Origin: Burkholderia sp. S171
GTDB taxonomy: Bacteria > Pseudomonadota > Gammaproteobacteria > Burkholderiales > Burkholderiaceae
Direction: 5' to 3'
Assembly (NCBI RefSeq): GCF_009766085.1
Contig: NZ_LMUF01000026.1
Location: forward strand, 146,731-210,730
Length of the DNA: 64,000 bases
Shown here: positions 28,023-39,015 of the stretch, piece by piece
Layout: the number at the start of each line of letters is the position of its first letter
Numbering within the stretch: position 1 is the stretch's first letter
The notes under the pieces: generated by a model
Told to the model about the DNA's origin: nothing
What the model saw: only the letters and a program-made list of their open reading frames with translations
Database searches by the model: none
Program-made: the position numbers and the translations under genes

Positions 28023-28352
28023 ATGGCCGAAACAATTCCAACCGAGTACTTCATCCAGGGCATTACGTCGAACGGCAAGACTTTTCGGCCGAGCGACTGG
28101 TCGGAGCGGCTTTGCGGCGTGATGTCGGGGTTCGGCCCGGGCAAGCGCGGCCCCAATGCCCGGTTGCAGTATTCCGTCTATGTGCGCCCGACCTTGCTCG
28201 GTAACGTGAAGACGGTGATCCTCGATTCCCGCTTGCGTGACATCGAGCCAATGGCTTTCGATTTCGTGATGAACTTCGCCAAAGACAATGATCTGCTTGT
28301 GACGGAGGCGTGCGAATTGCCGCCGCATCATGCCACGCAGCAACATAGCTGA
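28023..28352 (+). CDS. DUF3579 domain-containing protein
   Basis: This 109-residue protein begins MAETIPTEYFIQGITSNGK and contains FRPSDWSERLCGVMS and NVKTVILDSRLRDIEPMAF, matching the small beta-proteobacterial DUF3579 family. No catalytic motif or signal peptide is visible; the function is unknown. It is regularly found next to argF and rpsT in Burkholderiaceae. The in-frame extension upstream of the ATG is not conserved in appearance. Confidence 0.8.
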   Translation: MAETIPTEYFIQGITSNGKTFRPSDWSERLCGVMSGFGPGKRGPNARLQYSVYVRPTLLGNVKTVILDSRLRDIEPMAFDFVMNFAKDNDLLVTEACELPPHHATQQHS

Positions 28353-28411
28353 CGAAGCGGCTAACTGAGCAGCAGGGGCCGTCGAAAAAGCTTCTTTTCG
28401 ATGCACACGAC

Positions 28412-28439
28412 AAAAAACCCGCCATTAGCGGGTTTTTTT
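28412..28439. terminator. bidirectional terminator between DUF3579 gene and rpsT
   Basis: AAAAAACCCGC, loop CATTA, GCGGGTTTTTT(T): a classic symmetrical terminator usable on both strands. Confidence 0.9.
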
Positions 28440-28507
28440 ATTGCCAAGCAGCAGCCTGTCACGCGCCCATCAAACTGAAGGCGCGCAATGGGCGACTACC
28501 AGAATCT

Positions 28508-28786
28508 TTAAGCAGCAGCAGTTGCTTGCAGACCCTTGATAGCAGCCGACAGACGGCTCTTATGGCGAGCAGCCTTGTTCTTGTGAACGATGCGCTTGTC
28601 CGCAATGATGTCGATGGTTTTGACCGACGTCTTGTAGATTTCTGCAGCCTTGGCTTGGTCGCCGGCGTCGATTGCCTTGCGAACGGCCTTGATGGCGGTG
28701 CGGAATTTCGAGCGCAGCGCCGAGTTGTGCGAGTTTGCCTTGGCGCCTTGACGGGCGCGCTTGCGGGCTTGTGCTGTATTTGCCAT
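28508..28786 (-). CDS. rpsT: 30S ribosomal protein S20
   Basis: The protein of 92 residues begins [13 protein letters not shown] and is almost entirely helical and basic, as S20 is. It binds 16S rRNA early in 30S assembly. AAGGAACC precedes the ATG. It is transcribed alone, divergently from murJ, which is the common arrangement. Confidence 0.97.
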   Translation of the reverse strand: MANTAQARKRARQGAKANSHNSALRSKFRTAIKAVRKAIDAGDQAKAAEIYKTSVKTIDIIADKRIVHKNKAARHKSRLSAAIKGLQATAAA

Positions 28787-29267
28787 GACGGTTCCTTATC
28801 CTGTTCCAGCTATGTGTTTCAGCGCTTCCCGTTTTGCTTCTGGATCGGATCCAACTCAAGGCTGGCCCGACTCCACACAAGATAAAACGAGGTCAATCCG
28901 ATGCGCTGTTTATGATCAAACCCTCGGGATCGATTGCCCGAAAGCGCAAAAACGTCGAAAGAAGACGCGAAACCGCTGTGCTCAGTAACTTTGTGAGTTA
29001 CCTAAAAGTGCCGAAAGCGGATTCAGGAGCTTCGAAACCGGCGATTATAGCAACGAAATCATGGGACTGGCAAGCGCGGCTGGTTTTTGCCGGGTCTGGC
29101 AGGGCATCAACCCCGCGGAAGCGGACGCGAAGCTTATCAGTTGCACGCGAGCTCGCACGCGCGCCACATGCGAGCCGCCTGCGCGCGACGTAAGTTGCAA
29201 ATTCTAACGATTCCGCGATTGTTGCAACGCGTCGCATTCATAATGCGGCCCGTATAATCAACGCCCC
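28787..29267. other. intergenic region between rpsT and murJ
   Basis: These 481 bases contain the divergent promoters. A perfect short hairpin lies at 28985-29001 (GTAACT, loop TTGTG, AGTTAC) and a TATAAT at 29253-29258 just before murJ. No ORF is supported. Confidence 0.4.
29253..29258 (+). promoter_or_regulatory. candidate -10 hexamer immediately upstream of murJ
   Basis: TATAAT ends nine bases before the murJ ATG, with no ribosome-binding site between, suggesting a leaderless or nearly leaderless transcript. Confidence 0.4.
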
Positions 29268-30821
29268 ATGAATCTATTCCGAGCCCTACTGACGGTCAGC
29301 GGCTTCACGCTGCTTTCCCGCGTGACCGGCCTGGTCCGCGAAACGCTGATCGCGCGAGCCTTCGGCGCCAGTCAATTCACCGACGCATTCTACGTCGCCT
29401 TCCGCATACCGAACCTGTTGCGGCGCTTGTCCGCTGAAGGAGCGTTCTCGCAGGCGTTCGTGCCTATCCTCGCCGAGTTCAAGAACACGGAAGGGCACGA
29501 CGCCACCAAGGCGCTCGTCGACGCCATGTCCACCGTGCTTGCCTGGGCGCTGGCGGTTGTATCGCTTGCGGGCGTGGCGGGTGCCTCCTGGGTCGTGTTC
29601 GCCGTGGCGTCAGGGCTGGAGCATGACGGCCGCGCGTTCGGCCTTGCGGTGACCATGACCCAGATCATGTTCCCGTACATCATCTTCATCTCGCTGACCT
29701 CGCTGGCGTCCGGGGTACTCAACACCTACCGGCAGTTCTCGTTGCCCGCGTTCGCGCCCGTGCTGCTCAACGTGTCGTTCATTGGGGCTGCGATTTTTCT
29801 CGCGCCGCATCTGAAAGTGCCGGTCTACGCGCTGGCGTATGCGGTAATTGTGGGCGGGGTGCTGCAGTTTCTCGTGCAGTTGCCCGGCCTCAAGAAGATC
29901 GACATGATCCCGCGCATCGGCCTGAATTTTTTCCGGGCGTTGCGGCATCCGGGCGTCAAGCGCGTGCTGATCAAGATGGTCCCCATGACGTTCGGCGTGT
30001 CGGTCGCCCAACTGAGCCTGATCATCAATACGAATATTGCGTCGCGGCTCGGCCCGGGCGCGGTGTCGTGGATCAATTACTCCGATCGATTGATGGAGTT
30101 TCCCACCGCGCTGCTGGGCGCGGCGCTGGGGACCATCTTGCTGCCAAGTCTTTCGAAGGCGCACGTGGACGCCGATCCGGTCGAATATTCGGCGCTCCTC
30201 GACTGGGGGCTGCGCATCACGTTCCTGATGGCGGCGCCGAGCGGAGTCGCGCTGTTTTTCTTCGCCGTTCCGCTGACGGCCACGCTATTCCACTACGGTA
30301 AATTCGACGCGAATTCCGTCATCATGGTTGGACGTGCGTTGTCTGCGTATGGCGTCGGGCTGGTCGGGCTGATCCTGATCAAGATCCTCACGCCCGGTTT
30401 TTACGCGAAGCAGGACATCAAGACACCGGTGATCATCGGCATCATCGTGTTGATCGCGATTCAGCTTAGCAACCTGATTTTCGTGCCAATTTTTGCGCAC
30501 GCCGGATTGACGCTATCGATCGGCCTGGGTGCCTGCGTGAACGCAACGCTTTTGTTCATCGGCTTGAGGAAACGCGGGATTTACCAACCCTCGCCGGGAT
30601 GGACGCGCTTCTTCGCGCAACTGCTCGGCGCGTGCCTCGTGCTCGCGGGCGTGATGCATTGGGTGGCGGGCAATTTCGACTGGATCGGCATGCGCGCCGC
30701 GCCTCTGGAGCGAATCATGCTGCTCGGTGCAAGCCTGGTCGTATTCGGTGCGCTATATTTCGGTATGCTCTCCGCGATGGGTTTTAAATACGCGTATTTC
30801 AGAAGGCGAACGCTGCAATGA
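29268..30821 (+). CDS. murJ: lipid II flippase MurJ
   Basis: This 517-residue inner-membrane protein of the MOP superfamily moves lipid II to the periplasmic face. Fourteen or so hydrophobic segments are present. MurJ signatures include SRVTGLVRETLIARAFG, FRIPNLLRRLSAEGAFSQAF and GFYAKQDIKTPV. The downstream SirB1-like gene overlaps by ATGA. Confidence 0.95.
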   Translation: MNLFRALLTVSGFTLLSRVTGLVRETLIARAFGASQFTDAFYVAFRIPNLLRRLSAEGAFSQAFVPILAEFKNTEGHDATKALVDAMSTVLAWALAVVSLAGVAGASWVVFAVASGLEHDGRAFGLAVTMTQIMFPYIIFISLTSLASGVLNTYRQFSLPAFAPVLLNVSFIGAAIFLAPHLKVPVYALAYAVIVGGVLQFLVQLPGLKKIDMIPRIGLNFFRALRHPGVKRVLIKMVPMTFGVSVAQLSLIINTNIASRLGPGAVSWINYSDRLMEFPTALLGAALGTILLPSLSKAHVDADPVEYSALLDWGLRITFLMAAPSGVALFFFAVPLTATLFHYGKFDANSVIMVGRALSAYGVGLVGLILIKILTPGFYAKQDIKTPVIIGIIVLIAIQLSNLIFVPIFAHAGLTLSIGLGACVNATLLFIGLRKRGIYQPSPGWTRFFAQLLGACLVLAGVMHWVAGNFDWIGMRAAPLERIMLLGASLVVFGALYFGMLSAMGFKYAYFRRRTLQ

Positions 30822-31663
30822 CGACGACGCGCATCCTCGACTATTTCACCTCGCTAGTGGCGGAGGACGACAGTCTGCCGCTCACCGAGGCGGCGTTGTC
30901 GCTCGCCCAGGACGCGTATCCGGATCTCGATTTGCAGGCCGTACTGGCCGAGATAGACGAGCTGGTTTTGCGCGTCCGCCGTCGTATGCCAGAAGACGCC
31001 GATATCAAGCAAAAAGTCGGCGTATTGAATCGTTTTTTCTTCCGCGAACTGGGTTTCACCAGCAATCTCAATGACTACTACGACCCCGATAACAGCCACC
31101 TGAACATGGTGCTGAAGCGGCGTCGCGGGATTCCGATTTCGCTGGCCGTCGTGTATCTTGAGATGAGCGAGCAGCTTGGTATTCCTGTGCGCGGCGTGTC
31201 GTTTCCGGCGCACTTCCTGCTGCGCGTGACCACGCCCGACGGCGATGTGATGCTCGATCCAACCACCGGCCATTCACTGTCCGAATCGGCGATGGTCGAG
31301 ATGCTCGAGCCGTATGTGCAGCGAGTGGGCGAGTCCATTGGCAGTGCGCTGCGGGTGTTGTTGCAGCCGGCAACGCGTCGGGAAATCATCGGACGAATGT
31401 TGCGAAATTTGAAGAGCATTTACTTGCAGACCGAGCGCTGGCAACGGCTGCTCGCCGTGCAGCAACGGCTCGTGATCCTGATGCCTGGAAGTATTGAAGA
31501 AGTGCGCGATCGGGGTTTCGCTTACGCGCGCCTGGATTACTTGCGCCCGGCGATGGAGGACCTGCGTCGATACCTCGACGATCGGCCTGAGGCCGAAGAT
31601 GCAACCGTCGTGGAGACGGAACTGCATGAGTTGCGCCAGCGTACGCAGCACAACGGCGAGTGA
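30818..31663 (+). CDS. SirB1-family protein (transglutaminase-like and TPR)
   Basis: This 281-residue protein contains the SirB1 N-terminal transglutaminase-like region (YYDPDNSHLNMVLKRRRGIP, ISLAVVYLEMSEQLG, GVSFPAHFLLR) and a C-terminal TPR-like part (RLVILMPGSIEEVRDRGFAY). Family members are cytosolic and of unknown function; the N-terminal half resembles a circularly simplified transglutaminase fold without an obvious catalytic cysteine. It is translationally coupled to murJ. Confidence 0.85.
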   Translation: MTTTRILDYFTSLVAEDDSLPLTEAALSLAQDAYPDLDLQAVLAEIDELVLRVRRRMPEDADIKQKVGVLNRFFFRELGFTSNLNDYYDPDNSHLNMVLKRRRGIPISLAVVYLEMSEQLGIPVRGVSFPAHFLLRVTTPDGDVMLDPTTGHSLSESAMVEMLEPYVQRVGESIGSALRVLLQPATRREIIGRMLRNLKSIYLQTERWQRLLAVQQRLVILMPGSIEEVRDRGFAYARLDYLRPAMEDLRRYLDDRPEAEDATVVETELHELRQRTQHNGE

Positions 31664-31690
31664 GTTGCTCCCACCGGTTTAAAACTCATT

Positions 31691-31729
31691 AAAAAACGGC
31701 GGCTCATCATTTCGATGGCCGCCGTTTTT
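31691..31729. terminator. bidirectional terminator after the SirB1-like gene
   Basis: AAAAACGGCGGC pairs with GCCGCCGTTTTT, with an inner CATC/GATG stem. It sits between convergent genes. Confidence 0.85.
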
Positions 31730-31789
31730 CTTGACGCATAAGCCCGTGAGCTAGCAACTCGCAGCTACGAGCCCGTCAAGTCCGAAAAC

Positions 31790-32548
31790 TTACTTCGGCT
31801 GCATCCGGATCGCCCCATCCAGGCGAATCACTTCGCCGTTGAGCATGGGGTTGTCGAAGATCTGTTTGACCAGCATGGCGTACTCGTTCGGTTTGCCGAG
31901 ACGCGAGGGGAACGGCACCATCGCGCCGAGCGCGTCCTGCACTTCCTGCGGCATGCCGAGCAACATCGGTGTTTCGAAAATGCCCGGCGCTATCGTCATC
32001 ACGCGAATGCCGTTGCGCGACAGATCGCGTGCGATCGGCAGCGTCATGCCCACCACGCCGCCTTTCGATGCCGCATAAGCGGCCTGGCCGATCTGGCCAT
32101 CGTAAGCCGCAACGGACGCCGTGCTCACGATCACGCCACGCTCACCCGCTGAGTTCGGTTCGTTCTTCGACATGGCCGCAGCCGCCAGCCGGATCATGTT
32201 GAACGTGCCGATCAAATTCACGCCGATCGTCTTGGCGAACAGGTCGAGCGCATGCGGGCCATCCTTGCCCACCGTCTTCGCGGCCGGCGCGATGCCCGCG
32301 CAGTTCACCAGCCCGCGCAAGCTGCCGAGTTGCGTCGCGGCGTCCACGGCGCGCTGACCGTCTTCCTCGCGGCTCACGTCGCATTTCACGAACACACCGC
32401 CGAGTTCCTTCGCGAGCTTCTCGCCGCCGGCCTCGTTCATGTCGGCGAGCACGACCTTGCCGCCGTGATCGCGGATAAGTTGCGCCGTCGCCGCGCCGAG
32501 GCCCGATGCGCCGCCGGTGACGAGAAAAACGTTGTCCTGGATGTCCAT
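31790..32548 (-). CDS. short-chain dehydrogenase, 3-hydroxyacyl-CoA dehydrogenase type II-like
   Basis: The 252-residue Rossmann-fold oxidoreductase has the cofactor motif [12 protein letters not shown], the catalytic serine in VSTASV and YAASKGG with Tyr and Lys. [19 protein letters not shown] and the [10 protein letters not shown] loop resemble HSD17B10/3-hydroxyacyl-CoA dehydrogenase type II, which oxidises 3-hydroxyacyl-CoA with NAD. AAGGAG lies eight bases before the ATG at 32548. Substrate assignment is by family resemblance only. Confidence 0.85.
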   Translation of the reverse strand: MDIQDNVFLVTGGASGLGAATAQLIRDHGGKVVLADMNEAGGEKLAKELGGVFVKCDVSREEDGQRAVDAATQLGSLRGLVNCAGIAPAAKTVGKDGPHALDLFAKTIGVNLIGTFNMIRLAAAAMSKNEPNSAGERGVIVSTASVAAYDGQIGQAAYAASKGGVVGMTLPIARDLSRNGIRVMTIAPGIFETPMLLGMPQEVQDALGAMVPFPSRLGKPNEYAMLVKQIFDNPMLNGEVIRLDGAIRMQPK

Positions 32549-32621
32549 GCTGTGTGCTCCTTGATGAGGGTTATACGTAATCATGTTCGCGTGATTCGTT
32601 TCGAGGATCGCTCAGAACGAA

Positions 32622-32655
32622 AAACCCGCTCGGCCGATGGAGCACGAGCGGGTTT
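32622..32655 (-). terminator. terminator downstream of adk
   Basis: AAACCCGCTCG pairs with CGAGCGGGTTT over a 12-base loop. On the minus strand it is followed by TTTTTCG, placing it right after adk. Confidence 0.8.
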
Positions 32656-32700
32656 CGGAAGGCGTGCCCCGAGCGCCCGGGTATGAGCGCTCAGTGTCGA

Positions 32701-33894
<1,194 letters not shown>

Positions 33895-34704
33895 CTACGC
33901 CGACGCGTCAAACAGCGCGCGAACGCGGGCCAGATCATTGGGGGTATCGACACCTGGCGGCGGCGCGTCGTTCGTCGTCAGCACTGCGATACGCTCGCCG
34001 TGCCAGAGCGCGCGCAGTTGCTCGAGCGCCTCGGCTTCTTCGATCGGCGCCACCGACAGCGTGGGATAAACCCGCAGGAATTTCGCGCGATACGCATACA
34101 GCCCGATGTGACGCAACACATTCGCGGGAACGGACGGACGTGCACCCAGCGCGGCGACATCGGGCCAGTCCTTCTGCCACGCGTCACGCGACCACGGAAT
34201 CGGCGCGCGCGAAAAATACAGCGCGACGCTCTTCGCATCCAGCACGACTTTCACCACGTTCGGATTGAAGACATCGGCGGGGTCCGAGATGGGATGCGCC
34301 GCGGTCGCGATCGCGCACGACGGATGCGCCGCGAGATGCGCCGCCACGTTGCGCACGAGCGCCGGGTCGATCAAGGGCTCGTCGCCTTGCACATTGACCA
34401 CGATGGTGTCGTCGCTCCAGCCGAAATGCGTCGCGACTTCGGCGAGCCGGTCCGTCCCGTTCGGATGATCGGCGCGGGTGAGCAGCGCCTCGAAACCATG
34501 TTCCCTCGCGACCTCGACCACACGCTGCGAATCCGTTGCGATCAGCACCTGCAGCGCGCCCGACAAACGCGCGCGCTCGGCCACGCGCACGACCATCGGC
34601 TTACCGCCGATATCCGCCAGCGGCTTGTCCGGCAGCCGCGTGGACGCGAGCCGTGCGGGGACGACTGCGATGAAGGGCGGCGCGACCGGAACGTGTGCGT
34701 TCAT
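33895..34704 (-). CDS. kdsB: 3-deoxy-manno-octulosonate cytidylyltransferase
   Basis: KdsB of 269 residues activates Kdo to CMP-Kdo for lipopolysaccharide core synthesis. [24 protein letters not shown]'s [13 protein letters not shown] segment is the nucleotide-binding hallmark; later motifs are [27 protein letters not shown], and HIGLYAYR. It is six bases downstream of the Trm112-family gene. Confidence 0.96.
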   Translation of the reverse strand: MNAHVPVAPPFIAVVPARLASTRLPDKPLADIGGKPMVVRVAERARLSGALQVLIATDSQRVVEVAREHGFEALLTRADHPNGTDRLAEVATHFGWSDDTIVVNVQGDEPLIDPALVRNVAAHLAAHPSCAIATAAHPISDPADVFNPNVVKVVLDAKSVALYFSRAPIPWSRDAWQKDWPDVAALGARPSVPANVLRHIGLYAYRAKFLRVYPTLSVAPIEEAEALEQLRALWHGERIAVLTTNDAPPPGVDTPNDLARVRALFDASA

Positions 34705-34710
34705 GGGGTC

Positions 34711-34917
34711 TCAATTCCCGCCGGAGGGTTTCAACGGCTCGACAGGCGTGCCTTCCACGGTCTGGCGCGCTTCGTCGGGCAGCATGATGGGAATGCCGTC
34801 GCGGATGGGGTAAGCGAGTTTGTCGACGTTGCAGATGAGTTCCTGCGCCGCGCGGTCATACGTGAGCTGGGTCTTGCAAATAGGGCAGACAAGGATTTCA
34901 AGCAGGCGTGCGTCCAC
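34711..34917 (-). CDS. Trm112 family protein (UPF0434/YcaR-like)
   Basis: This 68-residue protein begins at the GTG at 34917 ([15 protein letters not shown]), with GGAG seven bases upstream. It carries CPICK and a following [19 protein letters not shown] stretch, the Trm112/UPF0434 fold, although only two of the usual four cysteines pair obviously. In other organisms Trm112 activates methyltransferases. It overlaps the end of lpxK by 20 bases and precedes kdsB. Confidence 0.88.
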   Translation of the reverse strand: MDARLLEILVCPICKTQLTYDRAAQELICNVDKLAYPIRDGIPIMLPDEARQTVEGTPVEPLKPSGGN

Positions 34918-35914
34918 GGAGTTTCTCCACAACTAATGCGATAAGGCGGGGGCTGAGCACGGCTTCGACTGGAACCACCCAGATGCGCGCGTCACGCCAG
35001 GCCCCGAATTTTACTGCATCCTTCTCGGTGATCAGGATCGAATCGGCGTCGATGCCGGCGAACGGATTGTCGCGATAATCGTAGTGGTCCGGGAACGCGC
35101 GCGTGGCCGGCGCGAGGCCGGCGGCACGCAGCGACGCGAAGAAGCGTTCCGGTGAGCCGATACCCGCTGCTGCCGCGATCCGTTCGCCCTTGAACGCGCT
35201 GAGCGGACGGCGCACGGCGGGGTCGTCGAGGCGCCAGGCGTCGCCCGTGGCCAGGTCCAGCGAGAAGGTGTTCGGCCACGGCGGCAGCGTGCGGTCGTAC
35301 GGGCTGTTGATGAGCGTGGCGTCGCGGTGCCGCGACATCGATTCACGCAGCGGTCCCGCCGGCAGCAGGAAGCCGTTGCCGCCCAGACGGTCGTCGAAGA
35401 CCACGAGTTCGAACGCGCGCGCCATGCGGTAATGCTGCAGGCCGTCGTCGCTGACGATCACATCCACCGATGGATTCGCCTTCAGCAATGCCTGCGCCGC
35501 CGCGACGCGATCCGGCGACACCATCACTGGCGCGCGCGTGCGGCGGGCGATCAGCAGGGGTTCATCGCCGACTTCGGAGGGCTGGCTGTCGGGCGTCACC
35601 CGCGTGGCTTCATTGATCTTCGCGCCGTAACCGCGCGAGACGACGCCCGGCTGGAAGCCGGCGGCGCGCAGCGCTTCGACGAGCGCGATGACCGTCGGCG
35701 TCTTGCCGGTGCCGCCTACCGTCACGTTGCCGACCACGACAACCGGCACGCCCACGTTCACCTGCTTGATCCAGCCGAGCGCGAAGAAGGCGCGCCGACT
35801 GGCCGCGATCAGGCCGAATACGCACGCTAACGGCGTCAGCGACCACGCGACCCAGCCGCGCTTGCGCCACTCGCGGGCGAGGAAGTTTTCGATCGGCGGC
35901 TTGAAGTCAGACAT
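34898..35914 (-). CDS. lpxK: tetraacyldisaccharide 4'-kinase
   Basis: LpxK of 338 residues phosphorylates the lipid A disaccharide precursor at the inner membrane. An N-terminal membrane-associating helix (about residues 22-45) precedes the P-loop GGTGKT at 67-72, then VVSRGYGAK and [11 protein letters not shown], all diagnostic. The start is the ATG at 35914 ([12 protein letters not shown]). It heads lpxK-Trm112-kdsB, an envelope lipopolysaccharide unit. Confidence 0.95.
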   Translation of the reverse strand: MSDFKPPIENFLAREWRKRGWVAWSLTPLACVFGLIAASRRAFFALGWIKQVNVGVPVVVVGNVTVGGTGKTPTVIALVEALRAAGFQPGVVSRGYGAKINEATRVTPDSQPSEVGDEPLLIARRTRAPVMVSPDRVAAAQALLKANPSVDVIVSDDGLQHYRMARAFELVVFDDRLGGNGFLLPAGPLRESMSRHRDATLINSPYDRTLPPWPNTFSLDLATGDAWRLDDPAVRRPLSAFKGERIAAAAGIGSPERFFASLRAAGLAPATRAFPDHYDYRDNPFAGIDADSILITEKDAVKFGAWRDARIWVVPVEAVLSPRLIALVVEKLRGRTPA

Positions 35915-36583
35915 GGCGCGCCTTGTTTTCAGGCGCTTCAGGCGCGAACGATGCACGCGCTTGGGACAACAGCAACGGTGGGCGGTGTAGCGGCGAGGAG
36001 AAAGGCAATGTTCGTGATAATGGCCGGCACCTTTGCATCGGGGCGGATCTCCAGAATGAGCGAATAGTAAGCAATTGGTAAGCGGTCGCTGGACGACGCA
36101 AGGCAATTGTCGCGCTGGCGCTTGAACCCGGCACTCTAGCGCGGCGTTGCCGGGGACGCCAGTCGAAGGGCAACGCCGGGCTCGCCGCTTGGTGTCGAAT
36201 CGGCTTCAGGCGCGGTCCTAAAACGGGTAGGTTTCATGCTCCTTTTTTACGCAATGCGCCTGTGGATAACTCTGTGAACAACTTGGCCGCTCAGCGCCTG
36301 AAATCGGCACCAGGAAAGACTTGCATCGGCTTCGTCATGATTTGGAGATAGAAAACATTGTTAAAACAAAGACTTAAAGCGCATTCATCATTGTTTCATA
36401 AGCGTTGCCGTTAGCTTCCGGTAACTTGTGCATTGTGGACACTTGCTACACTTCGCATGCTGATCGGTCTATCGTCCATGCCTTGTCCAGTGCGCTTTAC
36501 GGCATTGCCGGCAGGCCCCTTGTTTGCGTTCTGCCGAGCGTGATTTCAACTTCTTTCAACCTTAACTGACCGCCCTTTCTTCG
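35915..36583. other. intergenic region between lpxK and xseA
   Basis: The 669-base divergent gap becomes AT-rich towards xseA. It holds a consensus DnaA-box sequence TGTGGATAA (36261-36269) followed by a near match TGTGAACAA (36273-36281), and an inverted repeat of GGCGTTGCC type around 36140-36178. No exbB/exbD genes are present. No ORF is supported. Confidence 0.45.
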
Positions 36584-37963
36584 ATGAGCTCTGATCCTTT
36601 CGCTTCAGCCGGTGCATCCGGCAGCGCCGATGCCGTCATCCCCGTTTCGGCGCTTAACCGGGCGATCGGGTCGATGCTTGAACGCTCGTTCCCGCTGGTC
36701 TGGGTGTCGGGTGAAGTATCGAATTTTACGAAAGCGGCGAGCGGTCACTGGTACTTTTCGATCAAGGACGCGCAGGCGCAGATGCGCTGCGTGATGTTTC
36801 GCGGCCGCGCTCAGTACGCCGAGTTCACGCCGAAGGAAGGCGACCGGATCGAAGTCCGCGGGCTCGTCACGATGTACGAACCGCGCGGCGAGTTACAACT
36901 CGGCGTGGAAGCGGTGCGCCGGACTGGGCAAGGCCGCTTGTACGAAGCGTTTTTGAAGCTGAAGGCGAAACTGGAGGCAGAGGGCCTGTTTGCGGCTGAG
37001 CGCAAGCGTGCGCTGCCGCAGCATCCGCGCGCGATCGGGATTGTGACGTCGTTGCAGGCGGCGGCGTTGCGCGACGTGCTGACCACGCTCTCGCGGCGCG
37101 CGCCGCACGTGCCGGTGATCGTGTATCCGGCGCCGGTGCAGGGCGCAGGCGTGGCCGCGAAGCTTGCCGCGATGGTCGATCAGGCCAGCGCCCGTCGCGA
37201 GGTCGATGTGTTGATCGTGTGTCGTGGCGGCGGTTCGATTGAAGATTTGTGGGCGTTCAACGAGGAAGTGCTTGCCCGCGCGATAGCCGAAAGTGCGATG
37301 CCGGTTGTCAGCGGCGTAGGCCACGAGACGGATTTCACCATCGCCGATTTCGCCGCCGATGTCCGCGCACCCACGCCCACGGCGGCCGCCGAGCTTGTCA
37401 GTCCGCAGCGCGTGTTGTTGCTGCGCGATCTCGATCACCGGCATGCGGCGCTGGCGCGTGGTTTCGGCCGGATGATGGAGCGGCGCGCGCAGCAACTCGA
37501 CTGGCTGGCGCGCCGGCTGGTCAGTCCGGCCGAGCGGCTGGAACGGCAGCGCACGCACTTGCGGCAACTGGCGGTACGGCTGGCGTCGGCCGGTGCGCGC
37601 CCGGTACGCGATGCCCGCGCCCGTTTTGCGCTCGTGCAAATGCGCTGGCAACGCTGGCGTCCGGATCTTGCCGCCGAGCGGGAACATCTGATGCGTCTCG
37701 CACAACGCCTGAGTGTTTCGCAGGGGCGCCGGCATGAACGGGCGGCGGCGCGGGTGTCGGAGTTATCGGCGAGGTTGCAGGTGTTGAGCCCGCAACGCAC
37801 GCTCGAGCGCGGTTACGCGGCGTTGATCGATACACAATCCGGACGCGCCGTGCGCGCGCCGAACGCGCTAAAGCCAAAACGGCCGCTGACCGTGCATCTG
37901 GCGGAAGGGTCCGCGGATATCGTGCTCGCCGATATCCAGCCCCGGCTCTCCGATGAATTCTGA
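36584..37963 (+). CDS. xseA: exodeoxyribonuclease VII large subunit
   Basis: XseA, 459 residues, joins several XseB subunits to degrade single-stranded DNA. An N-terminal OB fold ([21 protein letters not shown]'s WVSGEVSNF segment, residues about 37-110) is followed by the nuclease region with [21 protein letters not shown] and [20 protein letters not shown] (split in practice), then a long coiled coil and the ERGYA motif. The small subunit is not nearby. Confidence 0.95.
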   Translation: MSSDPFASAGASGSADAVIPVSALNRAIGSMLERSFPLVWVSGEVSNFTKAASGHWYFSIKDAQAQMRCVMFRGRAQYAEFTPKEGDRIEVRGLVTMYEPRGELQLGVEAVRRTGQGRLYEAFLKLKAKLEAEGLFAAERKRALPQHPRAIGIVTSLQAAALRDVLTTLSRRAPHVPVIVYPAPVQGAGVAAKLAAMVDQASARREVDVLIVCRGGGSIEDLWAFNEEVLARAIAESAMPVVSGVGHETDFTIADFAADVRAPTPTAAAELVSPQRVLLLRDLDHRHAALARGFGRMMERRAQQLDWLARRLVSPAERLERQRTHLRQLAVRLASAGARPVRDARARFALVQMRWQRWRPDLAAEREHLMRLAQRLSVSQGRRHERAAARVSELSARLQVLSPQRTLERGYAALIDTQSGRAVRAPNALKPKRPLTVHLAEGSADIVLADIQPRLSDEF

Positions 37964-38136
37964 CGCTGGCGGCGGTATGCATCGGATGAAATTGCGGCTG
38001 CATCTACACGCTGCGCATAAGGTTTTTACAAGACCTGCGCGGGTGCTTGAAAGCCCGTATTTTTGACGGCTTAGAAGGAACGTTCGAGCATTTTTTACGC
38101 TGCTGTTAAAGCTTCGTAATCGATACTGCTCATAAA

Positions 38137-38156
38137 AACCCGCAATTTGCGGGGTT
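38137..38156 (+). terminator. hairpin after xseA
   Basis: ACCCGC, loop AATTT, GCGGGGTT forms a compact hairpin with a weak T-tail. It overlaps the proposed sodB -35. Confidence 0.5.
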
Positions 38157-38175
38157 ATCCCAACTCGCCTACAAT
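38147..38175 (+). promoter_or_regulatory. candidate sigma70 promoter of sodB
   Basis: TTGCGG (38147-38152) and TACAAT (38170-38175) have an ideal 17-base spacer; the leader would be about 55 bases. Confidence 0.5.
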
Positions 38176-38237
38176 CGAGTGCTCCATTGCTTCACTCCTC
38201 ACGTCCCCCATAATCATCATAGAAGGAAGCTCGCACC

Positions 38238-38819
38238 ATGGAACATACCCTCCCGCCGTTGCCGTTCGACAAGAACGCGCTTGTGCCGAACATGTCGGAA
38301 GAAACGCTTGAGTATCACTATGGCAAGCATCACCAAACCTATGTGACGAACCTGAACAAGCTGATTCCGGGTACCGAATTCGAAAACCTGCCGCTTGAAG
38401 AGATTGTCAAGAAGGCATCGGGTGGCGTGTTCAACAACGCAGCCCAGGTGTGGAACCACACGTTCTTCTGGAACAGCCTGTCGCCCAAGGGTGGCGGTGC
38501 TCCGACCGGCGCGCTCGGCGACGCAATCAACGCCAAGTACGGCTCGTTCGACAAGTTCAAGGAAGAGTTCGCGAAGGTCGCGACCGGCACATTCGGTTCG
38601 GGCTGGACGTGGCTCGTGAAGAAGACGGACGGTTCGCTCGACATAGTGTCAACGAGCAATGCCGCTACGCCGCTGACTACCGATTCGAAGGCGCTGCTGA
38701 CCATCGACGTGTGGGAACACGCGTATTACATCGACTATCGCAATGCGCGTCCGAAGTTCATTGAAGCGTACTGGAACATTGCGAACTGGGACTTTGCGTC
38801 CAAGAACTTTGGCGCTTGA
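38238..38819 (+). CDS. sodB: superoxide dismutase [Fe]
   Basis: The 193-residue Fe/Mn-type superoxide dismutase has the four metal ligands His27, His74, Asp157 and His161 (in [15 protein letters not shown], and [13 protein letters not shown]). The [10 protein letters not shown] and FGSGWTWL segments fit the iron-dependent form. It removes superoxide in the cytoplasm. GAAGGAAGC precedes the ATG. It is monocistronic between a promoter and a strong terminator. Confidence 0.96.
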   Translation: MEHTLPPLPFDKNALVPNMSEETLEYHYGKHHQTYVTNLNKLIPGTEFENLPLEEIVKKASGGVFNNAAQVWNHTFFWNSLSPKGGGAPTGALGDAINAKYGSFDKFKEEFAKVATGTFGSGWTWLVKKTDGSLDIVSTSNAATPLTTDSKALLTIDVWEHAYYIDYRNARPKFIEAYWNIANWDFASKNFGA

Positions 38820-38898
38820 GGTTTCAGTAGCGTGACAAAATAGGTTGGAAAGTGAGCGGTACCCTCCGCAATAAATTTTCGAAGCTGTGGCCTAGATG

Positions 38899-38925
38899 AA
38901 AGCCCTCCATGTGAGGGCTTTTTTT
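38899..38925 (+). terminator. Rho-independent terminator after sodB
   Basis: AAAGCCCTC, loop CATGT, GAGGGCTTT followed by more Ts (seven in total). Confidence 0.9.
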
Positions 38926-38947
38926 CGATAGGCGCGGCCGTTTTTCC

Positions 38948-38977
38948 AATAGCCGAAGCTCAACGCTGACGGCTATT
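38948..38977. terminator. hairpin downstream of the MBOAT gene
   Basis: AATAGCCG pairs with CGGCTATT over 14 bases. It lies between the sodB terminator and the end of the minus-strand MBOAT gene and may end that operon, although no T-run follows. Confidence 0.4.
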
Positions 38978-39015
38978 CGGATGTTTAGCCTGCCAACGCT
39001 TGGTCCAAGTTCGGG

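Noticed and set aside
36261..36281. possible replication origin
   Set aside because: Only two DnaA-box-like sequences and no dnaA/dnaN/parAB genes; kept only as a regulatory curiosity.
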